A stretch of DNA of 64,000 nucleotides from positions 1 to 64,000 of the forward strand of contig CACYHA010000020.1 of the NCBI GenBank assembly GCA_902774035.1. The letters are read 5' to 3'. Made by a program: the position numbers and the translations under genes. Positions 21,960-30,890 of the stretch are shown here, piece after piece. The notes under the pieces were generated by a model, which was not told where the DNA came from, ran no database searches, and saw nothing but the letters and a program-made list of their open reading frames with translations. How positions within the stretch are numbered: the stretch's first letter is position 1; each line of letters starts with the position of its first letter. This DNA comes from Oscillospiraceae bacterium. GTDB lineage: Bacteria; Bacillota; Clostridia; Oscillospirales; Acutalibacteraceae.

Positions 21960-24326
21960 ATGACAACAAGCGAAACCAATTTGACTTTGAAAAATCTGAA
22001 GGTCGGCCAAAGCGCCGTCATCACCGCCGTGGGCGGTGAAGGGGCGCTGCGCCAGCATTTTCTCGATATGGGCATGATCCCCGGTGTGCGCGTCACGCTG
22101 GTCAAGTTCGCGCCCTTGGGCGACCCGATGGAGTTGCTTGTGCGCGGCTACAAGCTGACCTTGCGGCTGGAAGAGGCCGCGCAGATCGGCGTGGACCGCG
22201 TCACTGACGCCGTTCCCGCGCAGAAGGAAGTGCGCGAACGAACCAAAACGGCCCACCCCGGCCTTGGTGAAGGCGGCAAATTCCACCCCAAGGGCAGCGG
22301 CGATCCGCTTCCGGAGGGCACCACGCTCACCTTTGCCCTTGTCGGCAACCAAAACTGCGGCAAGACCACCCTTTATAATCAGCTCACCGGCGCCAACCGC
22401 CATGTGGGCAACTTCCCCGGCGTCACGGTGGACCGCAAGGACGGCGCGATCAAGGGCACGGAAAACACCCTTGTGACCGACCTGCCCGGCATCTATTCCA
22501 TGTCGCCCTATTCCAGCGAGGAGCGCATCTCACGCGCCTTTGTGCTTGACGAAAAGCCGAAGGGCATCATCAACATTGTGGACGCGACAAACATTGAGCG
22601 CAACCTTTATCTGACGATGCAGCTTTTGGAGATGAACACCCCGATGGTCGTCGCCCTGAACATGATGGACGAGGTCACGGCCAACGGCGGCACGATCGAC
22701 GTCAACGCCATGGAAGCGCTGCTCGGTGTGCCCGTGATCCCGATCTCCGCAGCGAAAAATGAGGGCGTCCATGAGCTGATCGACCACGCGATCCATGTGG
22801 CGCAGTTCCGCGAAAAGCCGCTGCGTCAGGATTTCTGCGACGAAACCGACCACGGCGGCGCGGTGCACCGGTGTCTGCACGCCATCAGCCATCTGATCGA
22901 AGACCACGCCCTTGCCTCCGGTGTGCCCGTGCGCTTTGCCGCGAGCAAGCTCGTCGAGGGCGACGAAATGATCCTTGAACAGCTCCGCCTCGACGAAAAC
23001 GAGCGCGAGCTGCTGGAGCACATCATCACCCAGATGGAAAAAGAGCGCGGCCTCGACCGCAGCGCCGCCATCGCCGAAATGCGCTTCACCTATATCCAAA
23101 AGGTCTGTTCGCAGACGGTCGTGAAGCCTGTGGAAAGCAAAGAACGCCTGCGCTCCGAGCGCATCGACCGCATTCTGACGGGAAAATACACGGCCATCCC
23201 GGTGTTCATCGTCATCATGGGTCTGGTCTTTTTCCTCACATTCAATGTGATCGGCGCGTTTTTCCAAGGCCTGCTGGAGACCGGGATCGACGCGTTGACC
23301 GGCGCGGTCGACCGTGGCCTGACGGCGGCCGGGGTCAACGACGTGATCCACGGGCTGATCACCGACGGCATTTTCACCGGCGTCGGCAGCGTGCTGAGCT
23401 TTTTGCCGATCATTGTCACGCTGTTCTTCTTCCTTTCCCTGCTGGAAGACAGCGGCTACATCGCCCGCGTGGCTTTCGTGATGGATAAGCTTCTGCGGCG
23501 GATCGGCCTTTCCGGGCGCAGCATCGTGCCTATGCTGATCGGCTTCGGCTGCACGGTCCCGGCGGTCATGTCCACGCGCACCCTGCCCAGTGAGCGCGAC
23601 CGCAAGCTGACCGTTTTGCTCACGCCGTTTATGAGCTGCACGGCCAAGCTGCCGATCTATGCGTTCTTTGTCGATCAGTTCTTTTTGCGCTACAAGGCGC
23701 TCATCATGGTCGGCCTGTACCTGCTCGGCATCCTCGTCGGCATTCTCGCGGCCGTGATCTTTCGCGGAACGCTTTTCCGCGGCGAGGCGGCGCCCTTTGT
23801 GATGGAGCTGCCGAATTACCGCCTCCCCGGGGCAAAGAATGTGACCCGTCTGCTTTGGGAGAAGGCGAAGGATTTCCTGCAGCGTGCGTTCACCATCATC
23901 CTCATCGCCACGATCGTGGTCTGGTTGCTGGGCAACTTCGACTGGCACCTGAACCCCGGCGCCCCGGCGAAGGACAGCATCCTCGCTTCGATCTCCGGCC
24001 TGCTCGCGCCGCTGATGCGCCCGGTGGGGCTGGATGACTGGCGGATCTGCACCTCGCTGATCTCGGGCTTCATGGCCAAGGAGAGCGTGGTTTCCACGCT
24101 GGAAGTCCTGCTCGGGGGCAGCATCGCTTCCGTGATCACCCCGCTGTCCGCCGCGTGTCTGCTGGTGTTTTCGCTGCTCTATACCCCCTGTGTGGCCGCC
24201 GTGGCCTCCATTCGCCGCGAGCTGGGCGCGAAATGGGCGCTCGGCGTGGTCGTGTGGCAGTGCGCGCTCGCCTGGGCGGTCGCCTGTGTGGTCCATCTCG
24301 TCGGAATGCTCGTTGGAGGTGCGTAA
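21960..24326 (+). CDS. feoB: FeoA-FeoB fusion, ferrous iron transporter
   Basis: 788 residues. FeoA-type SH3 domain at about 10-85. A GTPase domain follows, with G1 GNQNCGKTTLYN, G3 DLPGIYS and G4 NMMDE. The helical insert comes next, then the membrane part with about 10 segments (two Gate motifs, including GFGCTVPAVMSTRTL). It imports Fe(II) with GTP hydrolysis. FeoA is usually a separate gene; a fusion is known in some Firmicutes. I take the ATG at 21960; a TTG 7 codons earlier has no better ribosome site. The Cys-rich partner follows by 1 bp. Confidence 0.93.
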   Translation: MTTSETNLTLKNLKVGQSAVITAVGGEGALRQHFLDMGMIPGVRVTLVKFAPLGDPMELLVRGYKLTLRLEEAAQIGVDRVTDAVPAQKEVRERTKTAHPGLGEGGKFHPKGSGDPLPEGTTLTFALVGNQNCGKTTLYNQLTGANRHVGNFPGVTVDRKDGAIKGTENTLVTDLPGIYSMSPYSSEERISRAFVLDEKPKGIINIVDATNIERNLYLTMQLLEMNTPMVVALNMMDEVTANGGTIDVNAMEALLGVPVIPISAAKNEGVHELIDHAIHVAQFREKPLRQDFCDETDHGGAVHRCLHAISHLIEDHALASGVPVRFAASKLVEGDEMILEQLRLDENERELLEHIITQMEKERGLDRSAAIAEMRFTYIQKVCSQTVVKPVESKERLRSERIDRILTGKYTAIPVFIVIMGLVFFLTFNVIGAFFQGLLETGIDALTGAVDRGLTAAGVNDVIHGLITDGIFTGVGSVLSFLPIIVTLFFFLSLLEDSGYIARVAFVMDKLLRRIGLSGRSIVPMLIGFGCTVPAVMSTRTLPSERDRKLTVLLTPFMSCTAKLPIYAFFVDQFFLRYKALIMVGLYLLGILVGILAAVIFRGTLFRGEAAPFVMELPNYRLPGAKNVTRLLWEKAKDFLQRAFTIILIATIVVWLLGNFDWHLNPGAPAKDSILASISGLLAPLMRPVGLDDWRICTSLISGFMAKESVVSTLEVLLGGSIASVITPLSAACLLVFSLLYTPCVAAVASIRRELGAKWALGVVVWQCALAWAVACVVHLVGMLVGGA

Positions 24327-24327
24327 G

Positions 24328-24474
24328 ATGAACCTTGCGGATATTGTTCTTATCGCTGTTCTCATGTTGATCGTTGTCCTCGCCGTGTTCTTTTCCGTGC
24401 GCAGAAAAAAGCAGGGGAAGGGCTGCTGCGGGGACTGTGAAGGCTGCAGCGGATGCGGAAAAATTGAAAGCTGA
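24328..24474 (+). CDS. FeoB-associated Cys-rich membrane protein
   Basis: 48 residues: one membrane helix (about 5-24), a basic RRKK stop-transfer, then a Cys-rich tail (CCGDCEGCSGCG). This matches the small proteins that accompany feoB in Firmicutes and may pass iron to or from the transporter. The ATG is 1 bp after the feoB stop, with GGAGG inside the end of feoB, so the two are translationally coupled. Confidence 0.9.
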   Translation: MNLADIVLIAVLMLIVVLAVFFSVRRKKQGKGCCGDCEGCSGCGKIES

Positions 24475-24503
24475 AAAATAGCAAGAATTTGCAAAACAAA
24501 CTA

Positions 24504-24565
24504 TAGACAAACAGCGGAAAACATGCTAAAATAAACCAGAAATATACAAGAAAGGGTTGACATTC

Positions 24566-24585
<20 letters not shown>
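24504..24585 (+). promoter_or_regulatory. Tandem promoters of LRR leader, copy 2
   Basis: P1 is TAGACA (24504-24509), 17 bp, TAAAAT (24527-24532). P2 is TTGACA (24557-24562), 17 bp, GACAAT (24580-24585). Same design and spacing as copy 1 at 18908. Confidence 0.65.
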
Positions 24586-24670
<85 letters not shown>

Positions 24671-24676
24671 AAATCC

Positions 24677-24720
24677 GACCGTAACGGGAGTGAAAGCTCT
24701 CGCTGCGGTCGCTTTTATTA
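24677..24720 (+). terminator. Terminator-like hairpin between leader and LRR gene, copy 2
   Basis: GACCGTAACGGGAG pairs with CTCTCGCTGCGGTC (one mismatch) around TGAAAG, then GCTTTTATTATTTT. The sequence is unlike copy 1, but the position and fold agree. Confidence 0.6.
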
Positions 24721-24738
24721 TTTTAAGGAGGCATCTTT

Positions 24739-25968
24739 ATGAAAAAACCAACCATTCGTAAATCTATCAGCATTTTGCTTTCACTGCTTCTGGCGCTGTC
24801 TGTCTTCGGCGGCATGACGTTCACCGCGGGCGCGGCATCCGACGGCACCTGCGGCAGTGGACTCACCTGGACGCTGGATGACGATGGCCTTTTGACCATC
24901 AGCGGAACCGGTACAATTGCAGACTTTGCTTTTAAAAGAAACGAAGCGATCAAGACGGTCGTCATTGAATCCGGTGTAACAGGCATTGGCTATCACGCTT
25001 TCAGAGAATGCAGCGGTTTGACATCCGTGACCATTTCGGACAGTGTGACCGAGATAAAAGACCAGGCGTTTAACGGATGTACCGGTCTGACTTCTGTGTC
25101 TTTTGGAACCGGCGTGTCAAGAATTGGAGATTTTGCATTCTATGAGACCGGTTTAACTGCGGTGGTTATTCCGGCAAGTGTGACAACCATAGGCGATTTT
25201 GCATTCTGTGAGACCGGTTTAACTGCGGTGGTTATTCCGGCAAGTGTGACAACCATAGGCGGTTATGCATTTTACAACTGCACCGGCTTGGCACACGTGT
25301 TTTATAACGGAAGCGCGGAAGATTGGAGCGGCATCTCCATCGGGAATTTCAACGAAAGCTTGACCGGTGCCAATCTCCATTTTGACCCTGTCGTTGTAAG
25401 CGTAAGCACCGCAACTTGCACAGAAGATGGCGTTAACCTTATCTGGTCCGATGATTACGAACTAATAATGGAAGTGATTCCCGCCACCGGCCATGCTTAT
25501 GTGAACCATGAAGCACAGGCTCCGACCTGCACGGAAATCGGCTGGGACGCCTATCAGACCTGCGAGAATTGCGATTACACAACATACGAAGAGATTCCCG
25601 CCACCGGCCACATTGACGGCGACCCCGTTGCGGAAAATGTGGTGGAAGCGACCTGCACCGAGGACGGCAGCTATGAGGTTGTGACCTACTGTTCGGTCTG
25701 CGGCGAAGAGCTGCACAGAGTGCCCAAGACGCAAAAGGCGTTCGGCCACATGACCGAGCTTGTGAACGCCAAGGAAGCGACTGCCACGGAAGACGGTTAC
25801 ACCGGCGACGAGGTTTGCACCGTCTGCGGCGAAACAATCACGGCCGGCGAGGTGATTCCCGCGACCGGCGAACCGGAAGTTCAAAACGGCAGCAACGATT
25901 TCTTCGTGAAGATCTTCAACTGGCTGACCGAACTGTTCCAGATGTTCACCCGCTGGATTCAGAAATAA
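24739..25968 (+). CDS. Secreted BspA-type LRR protein
   Basis: 409 residues. Signal peptide about 1-30. LRR_5 repeats about 45-210, including two nearly identical 22-residue repeats. A beta-rich region about 215-380 then repeats 'A.CTE.G....C..C....EEIPATGH' with paired Cys. The C-terminus (SNDFFVKIFNWLTELFQMFT) is an aromatic amphipathic helix like the tails of other secreted proteins here, but without the CxYCG box. Probably surface-exposed. AAGGAGG precedes the ATG. It follows the second GCAA leader. Confidence 0.85.
   Translation: MKKPTIRKSISILLSLLLALSVFGGMTFTAGAASDGTCGSGLTWTLDDDGLLTISGTGTIADFAFKRNEAIKTVVIESGVTGIGYHAFRECSGLTSVTISDSVTEIKDQAFNGCTGLTSVSFGTGVSRIGDFAFYETGLTAVVIPASVTTIGDFAFCETGLTAVVIPASVTTIGGYAFYNCTGLAHVFYNGSAEDWSGISIGNFNESLTGANLHFDPVVVSVSTATCTEDGVNLIWSDDYELIMEVIPATGHAYVNHEAQAPTCTEIGWDAYQTCENCDYTTYEEIPATGHIDGDPVAENVVEATCTEDGSYEVVTYCSVCGEELHRVPKTQKAFGHMTELVNAKEATATEDGYTGDEVCTVCGETITAGEVIPATGEPEVQNGSNDFFVKIFNWLTELFQMFTRWIQK
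25129..25260 (+). repeat. Tandem 66-bp LRR duplication
   Basis: Units 25129-25194 and 25195-25260 differ at one base (TAT versus TGT, Tyr to Cys). Each encodes one 22-residue LRR. The neighbouring repeats are far more diverged, so this is a recent duplication. Confidence 0.95.
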
Positions 25969-25998
25969 TGCGAAATTTGCAATTGAAACAATAACAAC

Positions 25999-26030
25999 GC
26001 CCGCCATGGAGTTCAACGTCCACGGCGGGC
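25999..26030. terminator. Bidirectional terminator
   Basis: GCCCGCCATGGA pairs with TCCACGGCGGGC (one mismatch) between the convergent LRR and lysA genes. Confidence 0.8.
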
Positions 26031-26047
26031 ATATTCTTTTTTGATGA

Positions 26048-27373
26048 TTACACGTCCAATCTGACAAGATCCTCAAACGTCTCTCTTTTCACGGCTATAT
26101 AGCTTCCGCTGTCGGTCAGCATCACGGTCGCCGGGCGGGGCAGCCGATTATAGTTCGACGCCATGGAATAGTTGTAGGCGCCCGTGGTACACACGGCCAC
26201 AATGTCGCCGCGCTGAATGTCGGCGGGGAAGGGGACGTTTTCCTGAATGATGTCGCCGCTTTCGCAGCAGCGGCCCACCAGCGAGGCGGTCAGGCTGCAG
26301 TCCTCGGCGATGCGGTTGGCGCACAGGCAGGTGTAGCTCGAACGGTAGAGGGCGAAGCGCGGGTTGTCGGGCATTCCTCCGTCGATGGAAACATAGTTTT
26401 TGTAGCCCGTGATCTGCTTCAGAGCGCCGACGGTGTAAAGGGTCAGGCCCGCGTCGGCAACGATGCTGCGGCCCGGTTCCATGCAGATCTGCGGCACGGG
26501 GAAGTCCGCGCGCGCGCAGGTCGCCTTGAGCGTTTCGCTGACGGAGGCGATCTTTTCGCCGATGTCGAGCACCGGGTCGTCGGCGGTGTAACGCACGCCG
26601 TAGCCGCCGCCGAGGTTCAGCAGCGTCGCCGTGAAGCCGAGCTTGCGGCGCATCTCGGCCATGAACTCGATCATGATGACTGCTGCGCGCTCAAACACGT
26701 CCTCGGTGAAGACCTGCGAGCCGATGTGGCAGTGGTAGCCCAGCAGCGCGATGTGTTCCTGCGCCAGGGCAAGCTTCGTGATGCTTTCCGCCTGCCCGGT
26801 CGCGATGGCGTTGCCGAACTTGGAATCCACTTTGCCGGTGTTGACCGCCGCGTAGGTGTGGGTGTCGATGCCCGGGGTCAGGCGCAAGATCACCTTTTGC
26901 GTGGCGCCGCGCTTTGCGGCCTCGGCTTCAATGGCAAGCACTTCTTCCGGGTTGTCGGCAACAAAGACGCCCACGCCCGCATCCATGGCAAAGGCAACGT
27001 CTGCGTCGGTTTTGTTGTTTCCGTGGAAAAACGCTTTGCGCATGTCGAAGCCCGCGCACTTTGCGGTGTAGATTTCCCCGCAGGAGACAACGTCGATGCC
27101 CATATCCTCTTGCGCCATGATGCGATAGATCTGCTTGAACGCGTTTGCTTTGCCGGCGTAAAGGGGGAGCGAGCCTTCGGGATAGCAGGCTTTGAAAGCG
27201 GCCTTGTAGGTGCGGCAGTTTTTGCGGATCCGCGTTTCATCGAGCAGATACAGCGGTGTGCCGTACTGCGCGGCAAGGGCGGTCGTGTCCTGCCCGGCGA
27301 AAAACAGATGGCCGTTTTCGCCGACAGTCAGGTTGTCACAGGGGAAGCGGGCGGCAATTTCATTGGCTTTCAT
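26048..27373 (-). CDS. lysA: Diaminopimelate decarboxylase
   Basis: 441 residues, PLP-dependent fold type III. It converts meso-diaminopimelate to lysine, the last step of the pathway. The PLP lysine lies in YAGKANAFK (about residue 61). HCHIGSQ, the glycine-rich LNLGGGYGV and the active-site CESGD near the C-terminus are present. GAGGAAA precedes the ATG. It lies 19 bp downstream of ddh in the same unit, so the two enzymes that draw on the same diaminopimelate pool are co-regulated. No lysine riboswitch was recognised upstream. Confidence 0.95.
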   Translation of the reverse strand: MKANEIAARFPCDNLTVGENGHLFFAGQDTTALAAQYGTPLYLLDETRIRKNCRTYKAAFKACYPEGSLPLYAGKANAFKQIYRIMAQEDMGIDVVSCGEIYTAKCAGFDMRKAFFHGNNKTDADVAFAMDAGVGVFVADNPEEVLAIEAEAAKRGATQKVILRLTPGIDTHTYAAVNTGKVDSKFGNAIATGQAESITKLALAQEHIALLGYHCHIGSQVFTEDVFERAAVIMIEFMAEMRRKLGFTATLLNLGGGYGVRYTADDPVLDIGEKIASVSETLKATCARADFPVPQICMEPGRSIVADAGLTLYTVGALKQITGYKNYVSIDGGMPDNPRFALYRSSYTCLCANRIAEDCSLTASLVGRCCESGDIIQENVPFPADIQRGDIVAVCTTGAYNYSMASNYNRLPRPATVMLTDSGSYIAVKRETFEDLVRLDV

Positions 27374-27392
27374 GGAATTTCCTCGTTTCTGT

Positions 27393-28370
27393 TTAAAGCA
27401 TCTTTTTGATGATCTCTTCTCTGGTGAGCGGGGAAAGATCGGCCGGGGCGATGTCGAACACGGTCTTGCAGCCGGTGACGCCGCGGGCAGCCATGCGGCA
27501 GAGCGCTCTTGCGCAGGCGACCAGCACGCTGGAGGTGAATTCCGGGTTGGAATCCAGCGTCAGAGCATATTCGATCGTGTGGGTGTGCTCTTTGTTGAGG
27601 CCGGTCTTGCCTGTGCGAATGACGAAACCGCCGTGAGGAAGCGCTGCGTGGCTGGCCTTCATCTCATCTGCCGAAATAAAGGTGACGGTGGTGTCGTAAT
27701 CGGAGAAGTAGTTCGGCATGGTCTTGATCGCGGTTTCGATTGTGGCCTTGTCGGCGCCTTCGTCGGCAACCACGAAGACCTCGCGCGTGTGTTTTTCGCG
27801 CGTGGTGAGTTCCGGCATAGAGCCCGAACGAACAGCTTCCAGCGCAGCAGGAACGGGCACGGTGTACTGTCTGGCGTCCAGCACGCCGGGGATGCGGCGC
27901 ACGGCGTCGGAATGGCCCTGGCTCACGCCGCGGCCCCAAAAGGTGTAATCTCTGCCCTCGGGCAGGATCGACGAGGCGTACAGGCGGTTCAGCGAGAACA
28001 GACCCGGATCCCAGCCGGCGGAGATGAGGGCGATGTGGCCGCTCTCTTTCGCTGCAGCGTCCACGGCGGCGTAATGTTTGGGAATGTTCGCGTGGGTGTC
28101 AAAGGAATCGATGACGTTGAAGGCCTTGGCAAGGGCGGGCGTCATTTTCGGAAGATCCGTGGCGCTGCCGCCGCAGATGATGACAAGGTCGATCTCGTCC
28201 TTGTAAGCGTAGATGCTGTCCGCCGCGAAAACAGGCGCACCGGTGAGCGTTTTGACCGAGGCGGGGTCGCGCCGGGTGAACACGCCGAAAAGCTGGGCGT
28301 CCGGGTTTTGGCGGATGGCGCACTCCACGCCGCGTCCGAGGTTGCCGTAACCGTAAATTGCAAGCTTCAT
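27393..28370 (-). CDS. ddh: meso-Diaminopimelate D-dehydrogenase
   Basis: 325 residues. An NADP-binding Rossmann N-terminus (AIYGYGNLGRGVE) and the family blocks SAGWDPGLFSLNRLY and WGRGVSQGHSDAVRRI. It makes meso-diaminopimelate in one step from tetrahydrodipicolinate, ammonia and NADPH. This is the short route used by some Clostridia. The ATG at 28370 with AAAGGAAA upstream fits the usual length; the longer frame to 28460 has no start support. First gene of the ddh-lysA unit. Confidence 0.95.
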   Translation of the reverse strand: MKLAIYGYGNLGRGVECAIRQNPDAQLFGVFTRRDPASVKTLTGAPVFAADSIYAYKDEIDLVIICGGSATDLPKMTPALAKAFNVIDSFDTHANIPKHYAAVDAAAKESGHIALISAGWDPGLFSLNRLYASSILPEGRDYTFWGRGVSQGHSDAVRRIPGVLDARQYTVPVPAALEAVRSGSMPELTTREKHTREVFVVADEGADKATIETAIKTMPNYFSDYDTTVTFISADEMKASHAALPHGGFVIRTGKTGLNKEHTHTIEYALTLDSNPEFTSSVLVACARALCRMAARGVTGCKTVFDIAPADLSPLTREEIIKKML

Positions 28371-28565
28371 ATCTGAGTTTCCTTTCCGAAGGGTGAAGGT
28401 TTGACAAAAAGGGGACAGCAAAACAAATGCCGCCCCATTACGTCCATCACTCATCACCACATATTTGAACCTATTTTATAGCAAAAGGCGTTGTTTGTCA
28501 ACTGCTTTGCGCAAAAACGCTTTTTAATTTTTTATAATTTTTTTCTTGATTTTTCCGTGATAGCC

Positions 28566-28619
28566 TTGAAAAAGAGGCTCGGCTATGCTATAATAATTTC
28601 ACTGATTGTTGGCAATCAG
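28566..28619 (+). promoter_or_regulatory. Micropeptide promoter with 5' hairpin
   Basis: TTGAAA (28566-28571), 17 bp, TATAAT (28589-28594), followed in the leader by a perfect 7-bp hairpin CTGATTG-TTGG-CAATCAG (about 28602-28619). Confidence 0.75.
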
Positions 28620-28642
28620 AATAATCACAGGAGGAGCTACAG

Positions 28643-28786
28643 ATGAAAGACAGAATCATTGCGCTTGTGAACCAGGTGATCGATCTGCTGAAAAACTTCA
28701 GCAAAATCGAAGGAATCGGCCAGATCATCGATCTGCTGAAAGGCCTGCTGAACCTTGGCAATAAGCCGGCGGAAGAAGCCGAATAA
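28643..28786 (+). CDS. Amphipathic micropeptide, 47 residues
   Basis: Not recognised. The ATG follows CAGGAGGAGC. Residues 3-38 form one or two amphipathic helices with an internal repeat (VIDLLKNF and IIDLLKGL) joined by a Gly pair. The end is acidic (KPAEEAE). No signal peptide. With a near-perfect promoter, a strong ribosome site and its own terminator it should be abundant. Similar in style to the four micropeptides at 30500-31586. Possible roles include membrane binding or a leaderless secreted peptide. Confidence 0.7.
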   Translation: MKDRIIALVNQVIDLLKNFSKIEGIGQIIDLLKGLLNLGNKPAEEAE

Positions 28787-28810
28787 GTACAATTCGTTCC
28801 AACAAAAAAG

Positions 28811-28856
28811 CCGCTGACAGTTGAGCAATCAATCGGCAGCTGCTTTTTTCTTGGAA
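28811..28856 (+). terminator. Micropeptide terminator
   Basis: AAAAAAGCCGCTG pairs with CAGCTGCTTTTTT (one mismatch). It lies just before the NSS transporter start, so the transporter may depend on readthrough. Confidence 0.65.
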
Positions 28857-28883
28857 AACAAAAGGAAAGAGGAAAACGATTTT

Positions 28884-30236
28884 ATGGAAGAAAGAAGTAC
28901 ATTCCAAGGAAAATTGGGCTTTATTCTGGCGGCTGCGGGTTCCGCGGTCGGCCTGGGCAACCTTTGGAGGTTCCCGTATCTCGCAGCAAAACACGGCGGC
29001 GGCATGTTCCTGTTGGTCTATGTCGTTCTTGCGATCACCTTCGGCTTTGTGCTGATGGTCACGGAGATCGCCATCGGCAGAAAGACCCAGCTCAGCCCGA
29101 TGAAAGCCTTTGGCGCGCTGAACAAAAAATGGGGCTGGCTCGGCAAGGTCGCAACGGTCGTTCCGGCGCTGATTTTCCCGTATTACTGCCTGATCGGCGG
29201 TTGGGTCACAAAATATGCCTTTGTTATGATTGCCGGAAAGGTTGCCGACGCGGCGCAGGATTCCTTCTTTGGGGAATACATCTCCAATACAACGGATCCG
29301 CTGGTCTGGTTCCTGATCTTTATCGTTGCCACCACGCTGGTCATCGTCTCCGGCGTCAACCGCGGCATCGAAAAGCTTTCGCGCATTCTGATGCCAGCGC
29401 TGGTGCTGATCACGATCGGTCTTTCGATCTATGTGATCACGCGGCCGGGCGCAGGCGCAGGCGTCAAGTATTATCTGCTGCCGAACTTTAAAAATCTGAG
29501 CATCAAAACCTTCCTTGCCGCGCTGGGACAGCTCTTCTATTCCATGTCGCTGGCCATGGGCATCATGATCACCTACGGCTCCTATTTTTCCAAAGAGGAG
29601 CACATTGAGCAGGCGACCCGCCACATTGAGATCTTTGACACCGGTATCGCCTTTCTTGCAGGTCTGATGATCATTCCCGCCGTGTTCGTCTTTTCCGGCG
29701 GCGACAGCGCGGCGCTGGGCAAGGGTCCGTCGCTGATGTTTGTCACGCTGCCGAAGGTTTTCAACAGCCTGCCTGGTGGAAACATCATCGGCGCGCTGTT
29801 CTTCTTCCTGGTGCTCTTTGCGGCCATCACCAGCTCGGTTTCCATCATGGAAGCCATTGTCGCCGGTCTGATGGATTCCTTCAAGATCACCCGCGGCAAA
29901 GCGACTGCCCTCGTTGCAGTCTACGGCATTGTGCTGGGCATTGTCTGCTCCTTCGGCTTCGGCATCTGGAGCGACGTGAAGATCCTCGGTTTCGACATTC
30001 TCGATTTCCTGGACTTCGTTTCCAACAGCGTGCTCCTGCCGCTGGTCGGAATGCTGACCTGCATTATGGTCGGCTTCGTGATCAAGCCGGACGCCATCAT
30101 CAGCGAGGTCGAACTGAACGGTCCGTTTACCATGCGCAAGTTTTACACGGCCATGGTCAAATGGGTCGCGCCGATCTTCATCTTTGCGATCCTTGTCTCC
30201 AGTATTCTGGAGGGCGTCGGCGTGCTGAAATTCTGA
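28884..30236 (+). CDS. Neurotransmitter:sodium symporter (NSS) family transporter
   Basis: 450 residues, LeuT-like fold with about 11-12 membrane segments. The sodium and substrate site GSAVGLGNLWRFPY in helix 1 is intact. SMSLAMGIMITYGSYF in helix 6 matches the family. Bacterial members import amino acids with sodium; the exact substrate is unknown. GGAAAGAGG precedes the ATG. It follows the micropeptide gene by 97 bp, across a terminator. Confidence 0.9.
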   Translation: MEERSTFQGKLGFILAAAGSAVGLGNLWRFPYLAAKHGGGMFLLVYVVLAITFGFVLMVTEIAIGRKTQLSPMKAFGALNKKWGWLGKVATVVPALIFPYYCLIGGWVTKYAFVMIAGKVADAAQDSFFGEYISNTTDPLVWFLIFIVATTLVIVSGVNRGIEKLSRILMPALVLITIGLSIYVITRPGAGAGVKYYLLPNFKNLSIKTFLAALGQLFYSMSLAMGIMITYGSYFSKEEHIEQATRHIEIFDTGIAFLAGLMIIPAVFVFSGGDSAALGKGPSLMFVTLPKVFNSLPGGNIIGALFFFLVLFAAITSSVSIMEAIVAGLMDSFKITRGKATALVAVYGIVLGIVCSFGFGIWSDVKILGFDILDFLDFVSNSVLLPLVGMLTCIMVGFVIKPDAIISEVELNGPFTMRKFYTAMVKWVAPIFIFAILVSSILEGVGVLKF

Positions 30237-30254
30237 GAAGAAAAAAGCCTTGGC

Positions 30255-30412
30255 GCCGCTTTGCACGGCTTCGCCGTGCAAAGCGGCAGGCGGGCGCGCA
30301 GGCCGCGCGGCCTTGCCGCGCGGAACCGGGGCGCAAGCGCCCCGGTTGGCCCCGTGCAGGCACTGGGCCCCTGCGCGCCCGCATTTTCGGCGCAGCGAAG
30401 CTGCGCCGAAAA
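30255..30412. repeat. Cloverleaf repeat, copy 3
   Basis: Flanking hairpin 30255-30287 (15 bp, TTC loop). Outer stem of 13 bp (30290-30302 with 30370-30382). Three contiguous hairpins inside: 30303-30323 (9 bp, CTT loop), 30324-30347 (10 bp, CAAG loop) and 30348-30369 (9 pairs, one mismatch). A flanking hairpin follows at 30384-30412 (13 bp, GAA loop). It starts 19 bp after the NSS gene. Confidence 0.85.
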
Positions 30413-30458
30413 AAAACGGAACGTCGCCGAACCAACGATCAAAAAAAGAAAAAAAGAA

Positions 30459-30490
30459 AAAGCCGGGTATTCCCGGCTTTCGCTTTTTTT
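30459..30490. terminator. Bidirectional terminator
   Basis: AAAGCCGGG pairs with CCCGGCTTT with T-runs on both strands; it serves the 30-residue micropeptide gene on the minus strand. Confidence 0.8.
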
Positions 30491-30499
30491 CAGAACAAC

Positions 30500-30592
30500 T
30501 TATTTCGCAAGCTCTTCAAGGGCGTTGAAGAGCTTCACAAGGGTCTTGAAGAAGATTGTTGCGAGATCAAATGCGATTTTGACTTTTTCCAT
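30500..30592 (-). CDS. Amphipathic micropeptide, 30 residues
   Basis: MEKVKIAFDLATIFFK, then TLVKLFNALEELAK; too short for routine gene finding. The ATG follows CAGGAGGATTTATCC. It is one continuous amphipathic helix with Phe/Leu/Ile on one face and Lys/Glu on the other, net charge about +1. It has its own promoter (TTGACT, 16 bp, TATAAT) and terminator. The helix resembles the C-terminal tails of the secreted proteins in this window in composition. Function unknown. Confidence 0.7.
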   Translation of the reverse strand: MEKVKIAFDLATIFFKTLVKLFNALEELAK

Positions 30593-30660
30593 GGATAAAT
30601 CCTCCTGTAAAAAAATATATATATTTTTTTGTGAGTTCGTTCTCACTTCTCACATATTTT

Positions 30661-30688
30661 ATTATATTCAAACCTCTGGAAAAGTCAA
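30661..30688 (-). promoter_or_regulatory. Promoter of the 30-residue micropeptide
   Basis: On the minus strand TTGACT (30688-30683), 16 bp, TATAAT (30666-30661). The leader contains TGTGAG and CTCACA as an inverted repeat and an (AT)-rich palindrome before the ribosome site. Confidence 0.7.
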
Positions 30689-30824
30689 TAGTTTTTTCAA
30701 AAAAAATTCAAAAATTTGCAGTATTTTATAGCTTTCCACAACACAACCACAATTTGGGGTGGTCGTTCGGACTATATTGTACAAGAAATCCTCTTTTTTC
30801 ATGGAAAAAGGGGGGTGAAAAATG

Positions 30825-30866
30825 AACAAAAAACGGGCAGGAGACGCCGTGTTCGGCGTCTCCTGC
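30825..30866 (-). terminator. Terminator of the 63-residue gene
   Basis: GCAGGAGACGCC pairs perfectly with GGCGTCTCCTGC, and on the minus strand a T-rich run follows. The stretch 30593-30890 holds only this and the promoter at 30661. Confidence 0.85.
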
Positions 30867-30890
30867 AGTCCGCAAATGTTGATTCGTGAC

